Notes under the pieces: generated by a model
What the model was told of the DNA's origin: nothing
Database searches by the model: none
Seen by the model: the letters and a program-made list of their open reading frames with translations, nothing else
Source: Irpex lacteus
Taxonomy: Eukaryota; Basidiomycota; Agaricomycetes; Polyporales; Irpicaceae
Assembly: GCA_001986395.2 (NCBI GenBank)
Contig: MQVO02000042.1
Coordinates: 62,001 to 126,000, forward strand
DNA: 64,000 nucleotides
Direction: 5' to 3'
Position numbers and translations under genes: made by a program
In this document: positions 48,133-59,700 of the stretch, piece by piece
Layout of the letters: each line of letters begins with the position of its first letter
Position numbering within the stretch: the first letter of the stretch is position 1

Positions 48133-49208
48133 TTATTTTGCTCACTCAACTGTACTATCATTGCACCCCCCGAATACAAGTGTTTTTCCGTCTTTAATTA
48201 GTGTGACCGTGTGCAATGCGCGAGGCAACTCTGAGAACAGTGTCTCCGGAGGCGTTAATCTCTTGTATATATTTATAGCGCTTCTGGTTATATTGTCGGC
48301 ACTATGGTCAAGGTGTCTATACCGTTAGTAACGCGCGCGCTACAGAAACTGTAACCGCAGAAACTATGATCGCGGGTTTGAATACGGTAGGTAGCACATT
48401 TCAATAGAGTACCGAACATTAATAAGTACAGTACAGTAGATAGATACTAATAGAAAAAAAAGTATATACAATCCAAAGTAACAATGATCATACTACAATA
48501 TAATATAATGAAAAGTGAAAGATAAGAATGAAAGGTAAGAAAGTATACAAGTAATAGTACAATAGTAGGATCGAACAGATAAAAGAAAGACTGGTAAGTA
48601 AAAAAACGAAAGTCAGTAAGTAAAATATCAAAGGGGCTGGTAACAAAAAGATGGCGGTGGCTTACCTGCTCGCTCTCCTTAGAGAGGCCGCCAGAGGTAC
48701 CCTGAGGGTCCTCCATGATCAGGAGCCCTCTCGATAAGACACGAGCGTCCAGATAACTTGGGTGATCCGGATCGCTGGATACCATCAGGGTGCATCGCGA
48801 TGATCAAGGGCGATCATCCGGATGCTTGCGGATGGGAAGGCCAGTGCCTCGGGATGAAATCGTTCCCATCGGTAGGCCTCCATATCTCATCTCCGCCGCG
48901 GGACATGTGGAGGCCTCCCTAGGCCTCGCTAGGCGCCAATCTTTTTTCCGACACATATTTCCTCACACATGAATGTTCTGTGATCTTTCCGAATATCTAA
49001 TTATAAAACGCTTTATCTGCGACACATTAGGTGTGTGTATCGATCCCTTTCTCGCGGATTTCGGGCGCGCTCTGATCAGCTTTTGCCCGCGGTGCCTGCC
49101 CCCCATTGCTCATGGGGTATATCCTTCGACGATGATTGCACCTAATACCTAGGGGTGGGATCCGGTTGAAGGGATTCTACCGATGGTCCAAAAGCCCCGA
49201 GTGTGAGG
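48133..49208. other. 3' part of the inserted block, no gene
   Basis: Contains an A/G-rich low-complexity stretch (48440-48640) and then a region rich in GGATG, CCTCGGGATG and AGGCCT motifs (48680-48950). The latter resembles the left end region at 39340-39590 and may be subterminal repeat sequence. A 112-codon minus-strand frame (48447-48785) is mostly a product of the low-complexity stretch. Confidence 0.45.
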
Positions 49209-51950
49209 CAGAGAGATGGTAGGGCTTGCCTGTCACTAGCTGCTGGAGTTTGTATTTTGGCGTTGCAGGCTCTACGCACGTCATGTACTACGAAGAGTCA
49301 CTTCGCTGGGGAGAAAGCAACCTTCATCGCGGCGAGTTCGTTCGCTTCAAAGATTGTGGAATGCCTGGCACCCGGTAGGCGTGACAACTGGCATTGTAAA
49401 TGCGCTTCAGAACATAAAGATGAAGATCGATCAGTGGTACGAGTGAATAGATAACTCACCGCCAATTTTTAATTATCGAGACGGCCAGAACTTTGCTGAA
49501 GACCTGTTCATACGCACCGAGGAGAAGACGATTCGTCGACTTCATGTCGCTTTGTAGGATCTTCTCCATGACCGTAACGACCACGCCCATGAATAATACA
49601 ACGCACGCAAGCTGTATGAGCCTTCTTTCATGTACATCGTCAAGTCTTCTGGCTGTCAAACACAACGTGCCGGCCATGCTCGCGTTCTTCCCCATTGTTG
49701 GCGATGGTCATTCCGCGAAGAGTTCTCTCGTGTGATCGTCAAGGGAAGAAGCGGTTGAGTAGAACCGTTGGTGAGCAGAGTAGTGAGATTGATTAGGGTG
49801 CCGAGAGTGTGAGGGGCGGAGGTGGAAGGGCATTCGCGATACTTCGTCTAGTGGATGTACTGCATGACTCAGAACCTGATTCGCAGAGAGGTAATGGGTA
49901 CGCACTGATCATTGAACGCTACGCGTAACCTCCAAACACTGCGGTTGTTACATCGGAATTCTGTCCTGAGATGGCACGAACATACCGCTTTTCGATAGAG
50001 TGCGAGGGTGAGCTCGTGGAAGAGCATGCAGTGCTGATGTGATTCATAATCGTGCGATGTTCATCGCGCATTTCCCAATCTCTTCACGACTCGCTAGTTC
50101 GTGTTCAATGGTGAGCCATGGCGGGGCTATCTTGGAACCCGTGAACGTTCGTGCAGGGTGAGCCTACTGCACGCATACATGGAGCGACGAGGGTGCTGTA
50201 CGCATACAGGACCGTTCCCGCATTGAGCGATTGAATACGATGACGACAGATGTACAGGAAAACGATACGTAGTCCTCACACCGAGCTGTAATGAGATCTT
50301 CGAAAGTGTACAGCTCTGGTGGCTGCTGGAAGAGAAAACAGGCCGTCGACTAATTAACGAACAAAGTGTTTGTGGCTATAATCGGACTCACCTAGACATA
50401 GAAAACATATCATTTTGATTAGTGCTACAAGCTAGCTTCAGAGGTGGGTGTTGAAGGAGGTCATGGCCGTCGTGGTCGTCGAGGAAGGCAGGGAGATGAA
50501 CGGAGTCCGGACCGAGCTCGAACCAGTTGAGGAGACGCCACCACGAACGCGTCCTGTTTCGCGACCACCACCTTTCGTCCTCACTCGCTGCTCCTCGCTG
50601 CTCAGACAGTTCGACCTCGACAGTTTCTCACCCATGGACCGATCAAGCGAAGAGAAGAGAGGGTGAGCGTGTCGTGCGGGAGACCATGTAAGGTATATGG
50701 TACGTCGCTCCAACTCTGAGTCGTTTGGACTCGACATCGCTCACGATACCCACAGGCTCTGTACCCGTACCGTACTACTGTCAGTGTAATCGCTATACCC
50801 ACTATCTTCTCTGGCTCCTGAATCGCTTTCCGCAGGTCAGCGCGTCTCTCATTCATGCCCACCATCCAGACCCGTAGACCCGTGGGATCTCTCGCACAGA
50901 TGACTATGTCTGCGTCTCTTCACACCTTCCCTCACCTTACTTCTATCAAACCAGCCTCTCATACGGATTTGTCGAACACGCCCACTTGATCCGTGGATGT
51001 TATCTAGACTCGATGGCCGTAGTATTCGAATAACGGCGCGGCACGACGCGTCTCTCTTGTAAGGCTATGAAGACGACTCGGTACGTGCTATTGCCTCTTT
51101 TTATTCACGATATTAACAAATTTTGACTATGAAGATAGCCAAAGTGTTTACACACGCTTTTGGCCTCTACGGACAACGTCCCTGCGTGCTCCCCACCCCT
51201 ATCACTCGTACATCGACGCGACATAGGGCGAAAAGCCGCATATTTCATTAACATGCAAGCCCATCCCCTCTCGTTCCTGCTCCTCGCTCACTTCTGTGCG
51301 CAGGCACTTCTCCTTCGACCCGCCCTCGCATGGCTCCATTCTGTTCTTAGCTTACCCTGTGCAAACTGGCGGAAGCCCCATTGCGGACGCTATTCGTTGG
51401 TTTCCTCTTGTCTACCACCTTTGGCAAGCCTGTGTAAGTCTAGGATCCTCGTCGCTGTCAACCGATCCACCCCGGAATGCGAAGGCCAGCTTGCTCATTA
51501 CACGATAGAGTACGCGCGCCGTCAATCATCGTTGCAATGAGGAACCGTGCTGGACAATGAGGCATCGACTAGGTCGTGAGTAGAGATGCGGTACGGGGAA
51601 TGGCCATAAAGGCGGAGAGTCTGAGAGAGACGAACCAAGTGATTAAGGTGCGATCTCTCTCGTACGCTGGTTTTTTACGTTGGCTAACCACGCGCGTAGG
51701 TTTTAGACAGGTAGATTACCATTGGCATGTCGTTTCGCATCAAATGAGCAAGCCGCATGTTACTTTCTTGACTTCCTTGTTGCGCATTGGTTTCTTGGAA
51801 TTCGAACAAACAGCATACAATGCTGTACAAGCATTCGGACAAAATCAATCAATACAGATAACCGACACAAGATGATTCATCGCCCTTGTCCGAAACAACC
51901 TCTTCACAACATGCAGAGGGCTTTCCCTCCGTTCTCAATGCTTATAATCT
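49209..51950. repeat. array spacer, unit 3, right part
   Basis: Homologous to 26.8-29.5 kb and 60.0-62.9 kb. It keeps the GTGAGTTATC donor-like site on the minus strand (about 49447-49456), preceded here by an open minus-strand stretch with a hydrophobic segment (LIQLACVVLFMGVVVTVM, 49695-49456). It also has the purine-rich block at 50.47 kb and the plus-strand GTACGT to ATGAAG pair at 51.08-51.13 kb. Frames are otherwise broken. Confidence 0.75.
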
Positions 51951-54900
51951 TTAGTCCGCAGGCCTCGTCTCCGTCTGCGCCATCTGCTCCTCGTCTCCAG
52001 TACCAGCCTCTACGTCTACACAAGCATGATCCTCGTTCTCGTCATCAAACCTGTGAGTTCGGTTTCAGCTCGCTTTCAGATGAAACAAGTTGGTAACATT
52101 ATACACACCCCTGGATAATGTCGAAACTCCCCGCCGTGATATTGTCCGCGCGCAGCGAGTCGTCTTCGCCCGCGGTGTTGTCAGGCAGTGAGAGCACTGT
52201 ACAACCCAATGTCAAACCGGCTTGTGTGTTGTCCGTGGCAACCCCCGATTCAACTTGAGCCTCAGCCGGGACCTGTGGAGATACATTAGCGAGTTGCGCT
52301 GTGCGGTGAGTCTAAGAGAAATCTGTCACGTACTGTCTCATCATGGGCACTGGTAGGCAAAGTCGTTGGCATAGTACGGCTTTCAGAAAGGCTTGGAGTA
52401 GCTCCACCCTTTGCCAAGGTTTGGTGTACCACTGTGCCTGCAAGGTCATCTAAGCCTTCAGCAAGTTCAGCGGGGTCTCCTGCTGGTTGGAGCTATTGAG
52501 AGTACGGGGTGAGTGCTTTATTAGCTAACTTCTCTCAACAGCTGACATGCCTGCTTAGGGTCATCTCCATCATGGCTACCATCACACCTCTCACCAGCCT
52601 CAGGTGAGAGCTCTGTGTCTTCTGTACCGTGAATAGACTCATGCCTACACCAAATAAAGTCAAATCAACCTTTGGCTGCTCTCAGACAACTGAACTCACA
52701 TTGGAGATGGTGTTTGTCCAGGCTGGCTGCCATGGGCTTGTCCTGGACTGGTCTGGAGAAATTGGTTGGCTGCTTCTGTAATTCTGACTTCAGCATCTGA
52801 GGGAGGTCTAGACCTTGAACGTGATGACTCCTGTGACATGATATACATAGTGAGTCATAGGAGTTCATAAGACAGATGACATGACATGAGACTTACAGAG
52901 ATGTCTGTAGGTAGTTTGGGCTGTATTTCTCCAGAGACACCAAGTTCATCTGCATCAGCTCCTGGGTTATTGAGAATGGGGTCTTGGATGAGTTGGAGTG
53001 GTGCATTTGTCCTGATGCCTTGAACTCTAACACCATTATCATCCTCAGTTCCAGGTGGATACAAATTTCCTGGGTTTCTGTGGTATGCCCGAGCCATGTC
53101 CCATCCTTTACTCCAAATAGCACCTCGCTCATCCCTTGACATGTGTGCAATTCGCAATAGCTGAGGATGTTGGCTAGGAATCTGTGACAAATCCCTTCCA
53201 GCTGTTATCCAAAGCATGAGGTAGAAATAGTCTGGCAGAAGCAAGGCTTCCTGTGAGGAGTCTTCTGTTGGATCAGGGATTTCTCCCCAGGCAGATCTTG
53301 CAAGTTGTTGTAATGCTGCAAGATCATCTGGTGACAGATTGGAGAATGGCCAGAAATCCCATAATCTGCAAGCAAGCCAGATAAATGTGTGTTTCCATTG
53401 TGCTGCTTGAACAGAAGACCATCTGGGTCCACTGTCTCGATTGTCATGGATCTTGCCATACATTACTCTCACAGAGAGTAGTGAGAGCTTTAGGATCTCT
53501 ATAGCGTTCAGTTTCTGGAAGTCACTGCTGTCATAGTCCACAATACTGTGAATCACATTTGACAATTGACAAATATCTGAAAGTCATGACTTGGTATTTA
53601 AAAGGACTAAGGTTGAAATGTGTTCTGTTAAGTTCACTTACCTGAATCTGTATGATATGCAGCTGCTAGCATCTGACAGATGGTAGGGAAAGAAAGGGAG
53701 AGACACTGTGTGACAAGCTGTTTTTCCATATTGACATTGCTTTTATGGAAGCTAAGCAATTGCAAGTCGGCAAGCTGCAGAGATCTGTCCTCCTCTACAA
53801 CTTCCGCATCATCAAGTTTGATGGTTGCCATGTGATACAGTTTGAAGGCAAGATCAAGCACTTTGGCCTGCCACCTCTGCTTCTCAGCAGTTGGGAGTAA
53901 GGCCTCTGGGCCCTCTTCTAGATTGACTTGGAAGATGATACATACTGCCCAGCAGGCAATAGTTTGCCAGTTCTTTGGAAAGATAACAGCATCATCATCC
54001 ATTTCAGTAGTCTTGGAGGCAGCATGCGATCGGAAGATCTCCTCAATGACACTTCTCACATTGGGTGAAAGGGAGCTGTAAGCACTGCAAATGTGCTCAA
54101 AGCTTGTTTCACTGTCTACCACAGGTATGCGGTTGCCAACAATCTGCACAGCAAACTCCACAAGCTGAACCCAGTTGGCATCACTTTGCTCCAGGGCACT
54201 TTTGATAGTGGTCCCAAGAAGGCGATCATCAGCCTGCAATGAGTCTGCAGAGGCCAGAATCTGTAGATCATATTGAGCATCCTTCTGCACATCCAATTCT
54301 TCCACTGGCTTGGGCAGCTTAAGCTCACTGAGCCAAGACACACTGTTCCTCAACCATTTGTGCATAGGGAGGAGGAAAGAGGTGAAAGGTCGGTGTGCAA
54401 TCTTCAATCTCCCAGACCATAACTCCACTTCATGATAATCAGTTATCCACTGAAGCAGTGTGTACAACAGCAAGGCAACAGCGTAAGGAAGATGCTTCCT
54501 ATTGACAGATACAAGAGGAGGATACACAAGAGTTCGGATACCATGTGTAACCCCTGCAAGAGCTGGAGTTGTATAGGGGCATCGTGCAGTGAATGATGGA
54601 GCTATGGTGACAGCCAGGAATAGGAAAGCCCATGCACCAACAAGTGGTAGAGTAGTTTTGCCTAAGGTGGGGTGCACATCCCAGGTGAATATGCACAGGC
54701 CAGCGAAGAACAAAGCCAGTGATATTTGGAGGAGAAGGGGAAGAGAGGATGCAATGCCAAAGACCCGCCAGGCAGAGAGCCCACTGCGGCGGAAGTGGCG
54801 GACTCGGAGCTGGCCCTGTGGTGAAGCAGTGGCAAAGGCCATGTAGGCCCGCAGCCACTGTTTGACTAGGATGGCAAATGATGCAGTGGATAAACTGATG

Positions 54901-56512
54901 ACCAGGCTGGCAAACCAGAGGATGTTGATACGAATGGCAGTGATGGGAGGCTGGAAAGGGGAGGAGACAGCGGAGGGAGTAGACATGGACATGGAAGCAG
55001 ATGCTTGATTGGGGTCCTGGAGGAGAGGATAGGAGACAATGACAAAGGCAGTGAGGACCGCAGAGTATAGACCAGTCTACAACAGAGATTGTTCATATTA
55101 CTTCAGTACAAAAAAGGAAGAGAGAGAGTAGAGCACAGACGTACAAAGGTAAGCAGCGAGTCAATATCTTCCTTGTATCCACCGATCTCTTGCTGATCAA
55201 ATTCCTTGAGGGCTTTCTCCACCGCAGCCCAACCGGTGAGCTGTCCAGGTGGGGCTTGCTGACTAGGTGGGACTTGCTGAGCGGCGCTTGACGTCTGCTG
55301 AGTATCTTGAGGATCCTTCCGAGGTGGGCCAGAAGAACGAGGGTCTTGACTATCCGCAGCCTGATTATCCGGCATCCCACCTTTGCCGCTTGTGGCTGCA
55401 GCGGGAGCTGGAGTGGCAGCAGCAGCAACCAGAGAAGCAGCTCCTGCACTACCAGTCACTCCAGAGACAGAGGGAGGGGGTTGTGGGTTCTGAGCGCAAG
55501 CACAAGAACAAGCTGTGCACTTGGTGTCATTCAGGGGCACATGCACATGAGGAGCATGCGAGCTGCCGAGACGCGAGAGCAGATTTCCCGCGTGCTTGAG
55601 TAGTTCCGCAACTTCTTGAAGTTGGTCTGTAGCAGCGCACCCGGCTGCGCCGTGCGGAATGGAAGGGATTTCGACGGCAGGTTCAGAGATTGCGTGATTG
55701 TCAACAGAGGCACCAGAAGTGTTGGGGTCAGGCAGCGGCGGCGGCGAACTATGAAGAGCAGGAGTTGTGTCGACATCAATGGCACCAGTGCCATTTGAAC
55801 TCGCGTCGACCGCGGCGGAGACAACACTATCGTCGACCGCAGCGGAACCTCGAGTGGGCGTAGAGCTGCGTGCACTCGACACACCAAGAGGTGTGAAGGT
55901 AACATGGCCTGCACCAGTGTCACACGAGCCAGCCTTGCCCGCGGCAGTAGCAGTGACTTGCTTGCTTGCACCTGAATCCTGAGGTCGGCCAGAGATGCGT
56001 ACACCCGACGCACCGCGAAGCGAGGTAGTACCAACACCACTGTCGCTCGAGCCCGCCTTGACGAGAGCTTGGCCAGTGAGGTTGTTGACTTGAGGATGCC
56101 CGGAGCGACCATCGCTCGACAGACCGCGAGATTGAAGAGCGGCGTCACCGGTCGAGTTCGTCTCAACGACGGTTGGGACAGTAGCGCTGCCGACGAGAGA
56201 TGAACGAGGGGAAGGGATGGGGCCACTGGCACTCGACGTAGGAGGAGGCGCAGGAGTGACGTCGACGGCACCTATGCCGGTCGAGCTCGTCTCGAGCGTG
56301 ACTGAGACAGCGGCGTCACCACCTTCAGCTAGGCCCTGAGGAGAGACGAAACGTGCGGTGCTCAACGAAGCATCGACGTCGACGCCCCGCTCTTGAGGCG
56401 GAGCGTCTTGCAACGTGCGCGTAGGAGCGACCGCGGCATCCGTAGTTGGGCCTTCTTGCGTGCCGCCGGGATCGACGATGGAACGAGCATCACTCGTGTC
56501 GACTGAAGCCAT
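51951..56512 (-). CDS. DUF6535 membrane protein, array copy C
   Basis: Eight minus-strand exons: 56512-55145, 55076-53642, 53576-52897, 52830-52700, 52644-52551, 52492-52334, 52272-52109, 52050-51951. They give 1376 residues in frame. The N-terminus (MASVDTSDARSIVDPGGTQE) and repeats are those of copy A. The DUF6535 start motif is GGYKEDIDSLLTF. Four hydrophobic segments follow (SAVLTAFVIVSY, ILWFASLVISLSTASFAIL, LPLLLQISLALFFAGLCIF, LPLVGAWAFLFLAVTI), then the long soluble C-terminal part. In exon 2 the central membrane and linker portion is closer to copy B than to A, while exon 1 is closer to A, which suggests recombination between copies. The intron after exon 5 has a GC donor (CAG, then GCATGT) where copy D has GTATGT. 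Function of the family is unknown. Confidence 0.88.
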
Positions 56513-56628
56513 GGTACGGGTTTCTCAGGGGTTGAGTGTTGCGAAGAGCGACCTAAAGTACTTGAAAGACGAGGTTGGATGCGCAACGAGCGAGTGCGAG
56601 ATGGTCGTTGCAGAGAGAGAAGGGGAGC

Positions 56629-56705
56629 GCTAGCCAACGCTGTGCACGACGTGCGAGACGTATTTGACACACGTCAGGTATCCCTTGTATTCTCATTGGT
56701 AGAAT
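56629..56705 (-). promoter_or_regulatory. upstream block shared with copy A
   Basis: Nearly identical to 23101-23170 upstream of copy A, including the CCAAT pentamer on the coding strand. See that entry for the alternatives. Confidence 0.4.
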
Positions 56706-56732
56706 ATGGGCGTGATGTGCACGTTTCTGCCC

Positions 56733-56754
56733 GTCGGTGATTGCCATTTCCAGG
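56733..56754 (-). promoter_or_regulatory. conserved upstream motif, copy C
   Basis: GTCGGTGAT, two variable bases, CCATTTCCAGG on the plus strand, 221 bases upstream of the ATG; third instance of the motif. Confidence 0.5.
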
Positions 56755-59700
56755 TCCGTGGCGGTACGCGCTCGTGCCCACGTTCCTGGTGCAGCTTGAC
56801 GAGCGACATAGTCGAGTGAAGCTGAGAAGCTGAAGTGTACCTGTGAGTAGTGGTATAAGTGAGATAAGCGACGTACGTAGCGTGGCTGAGGTGTCCGGTA
56901 CCAGGTTGATGTCATATTCCGGGGCACTGTCGCAGCCAGTTGACGAAGTGAGATCAATTCCAGCTTGCCATGGAATATGACGAGACCTGTCGACAGCGTG
57001 GAGTATGAATGAGGTGTATACGGGGATGTACCATTAGACGTACCCATTCAACGCAGAGAACCTCCAATGAACCGACGAGACAGGCGACAAAAGAAAAGTC
57101 CTGCGAGAGATGCGTTGTGTTGGCTTAGCGTACGTGCAGCTCACCGCGAACGGCACGCCGCGATGGCAATACCGTCTGATCTGTAAACCGAGATCCTATA
57201 TGTCCAACATAGAACGAGAATTCACGACAGAAAACACACACCGTTGATTTCTCAAGTCCAACACTCGTGAATTCTCTTTGAAGTATTGAGGAAACGGATT
57301 TGGACCGTCAATCTACTTCTCGTTTAGCAGCTCTCGTACAAATGGATTGCGTGGAGGATGCCAAAACGAACCTTGCTCGTGATTGTAGGGTATATTCCGA
57401 GCTTCCCACCGGGGGTCGTCTTCAAAGGTCGTCTCATGAAACGGAGACTATGCCGACGACGGGTACAAGGCCCCTAAGGCTCCTGGCGGCAACTGGGCAG
57501 TGGGAGAAAGAGAAGGGTCAGAGCGAATACAAAGGGTCATCGAATAGCGAAGATGTGATTAACATTTAGATTCCTGGAAGACTGACGACGCCATAAGTGC
57601 TGTATCGATTGTGACGGTAGGCGAATACGCACCTTTAGAAACCTTCCGTCCACTGATTACCGTGTAACCAGACCTTCTCGAGCCTCACCCCATCTTCTCC
57701 GATACTACGTCGCGGTATGGACAGAATTGTTACCCATGTGGCATACAAGTTAGGCTTTGGCCGCGGTAGAGTTCTCAGTGTACTTCGAGTTCTCACAATC
57801 GAGTAGTACCTGATTGCTATAGTCTCAAATGTCACTTGACTGGATTTACATGTGTGTAAATAACTCTAGCTTCGTCGAACAAAGAAAGGTCAGCTCAAAG
57901 CAGTCGAAGAACGACGATCGTTTACCCACCTATAATCCAAGGCCACTTTCGACGACAGTGCCCTTGCAAAAGATGCCTCACTCTGATAGTCGTCATGTTC
58001 ATGTTGCAGTGTCGCAGATGTAGCCTTCGAGAGTAAGTTACACTTGAAGTGGTGACATCGAGGCATGATGAAGGGTCGCAGCAAGATGGGCGGTGGCGTC
58101 TGCACCCACTTGTCGAACGAACGATCCTCGGGCCGCTCGCCCTGGCAGCTCAATGCACAACCTCCATGTTTCCACTCGCTCTCACTCTGTACAACTTGGT
58201 AAGTGCCTTATCATGTCTCCTAGAGCACCTCTGGACTGACTGGGGTGACCAGATGAGTGCTACGCATCAAGACTTGGCCATCAATGCGCCATGCTCCTTG
58301 TTCGCCGAACACGAACCCACTGGGCTCTCTGGCACTAGTGCACCTGCGACGACGCTGACAACCACAATGCCACGTGTACGATGCAACCGTCCCAAGATAT
58401 ATACTGGAGTGAGTAGCAGACAGGACCGGACCATGTGGTAGAGGAAGCCGTAGAGTAATTTCTAGTCGGTGAGTCGCTGCTTGTATCACTGAGACTTTTC
58501 CTTGACGTCTTCTACCGTTTCCCCGCCCACTTGGACTTCCCTCAACGCGATTGTATATCCCCGCCCACTGCATAAACGCGAACACTCTACTCACTCGCGC
58601 AAACGCAGTCCCCCTATCCACTCGCGATCCATCTCGCAACTCGCACCATCGAGTCTATACCTGCCCACCTTGTACAGCATCTTCCGCGATCTAGCTGTTT
58701 CAAGACGCCTCTCACTCTATCTGCTGTCTTCGACCGTCTCTTTGATCGCACATCTCTGCTCCGTTGGTGGCGACCCGGACGACTTGGTCGCGAACTTTCA
58801 CACCAGTGTGTGCAATGCGAATTCACCCCTGCTCGAGCCTAGGCATCCTCAAACGGATATAGAGAATAACAGGACTTCTGTACGACCTCTCCAGTAATAC
58901 GAGTAGATTGATTTTGGGGGCACGAGGAACGCCACCGCTTTCTCTCTCGACTTTGATCTCGATCTTAGCTCAATAAATGGATTGGCTACGAGACGACGCG
59001 AAAACAAACACGCATACAATCCCTACTCTATCCCAAGATATGACAGATTGTCATACGTCACAGAGTACGTTTCCTATCGTCTTATATCCCTGACGATTCT
59101 GGCTGAAGCATGTATGACAGTCAACTTACGTGCCCAGGCTATCTCGACCGTGGAATCACGCCGAATGAGAACATTTGTGCTTTTCACAGTCTACCACCTT
59201 TGACGACGCTGTGTGCCACAAGCATTTTCCTTTTCCCATTCGATATTGCCCGTTGCGATACTGGCCGACAACAAGCTCGATAACTGTCGTTCGTGCGAGC
59301 CACGCATACAGCGATTGGCTGCGACCATACGAGAAGAACCTAGGAATACCCCGCTATATGCGGTCATGATGCTTCTCTAGCACGATAAGTTATCTCGTAC
59401 AGCCTCGTCTTCTTGCGCTCGTCACTTACGATCCCCGTTTGTGCGTACAATGAGGTGGTCTCTCACTGCGCCCGACCGCATCCCCCCACGTCGTTACAAG
59501 CACTTAGTATTCACTACATCACGACCATCGTGCTGATTAAAGGTTACCCAGTACTCGTTCCCTCACGTCGCTTGCTCGTAACGCTGTGTATATGGCCCGC
59601 ACGCGTTATCACGCTGCCAGCCTGGAGCCGTTCTCCCCGTCACAGTCTCATCGTACCCACACCCGATCACCCTGCCCTCGCCATCACAACTCTCGTCAGT

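Larger units (their letters stand above)
38937..49208. mobile_element. about 10.3 kb inserted block carrying a Plavaka-type DNA transposon
   Basis: Spacer homology breaks at about 38936 and resumes at about 49209 (GAGAGATGG, then AGCTGCTGGAGTTTGT, matching 59.98-60.02 kb). Everything between is absent from the other units. It contains an intact Plavaka transposase gene, a second multi-exon gene, and GGATG/GCATCC-rich stretches near both ends (39340-39590 and 48680-48950) that look like subterminal repeats. I could not identify terminal inverted repeats or a target-site duplication, so the true element may be shorter than the block. Confidence 0.7.

Noticed and set aside
48447..48785. 112-codon hydrophobic minus-strand frame (YLFDPTIVLLLVYFLTF)
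   Set aside because: Derived from an A/G-rich low-complexity stretch; no splice or homology support.
39585..49208. Retrotransposon origin of the inserted block
   Set aside because: No reverse transcriptase, integrase or gag motifs and no long terminal repeats; the coding sequence is a DNA transposase.
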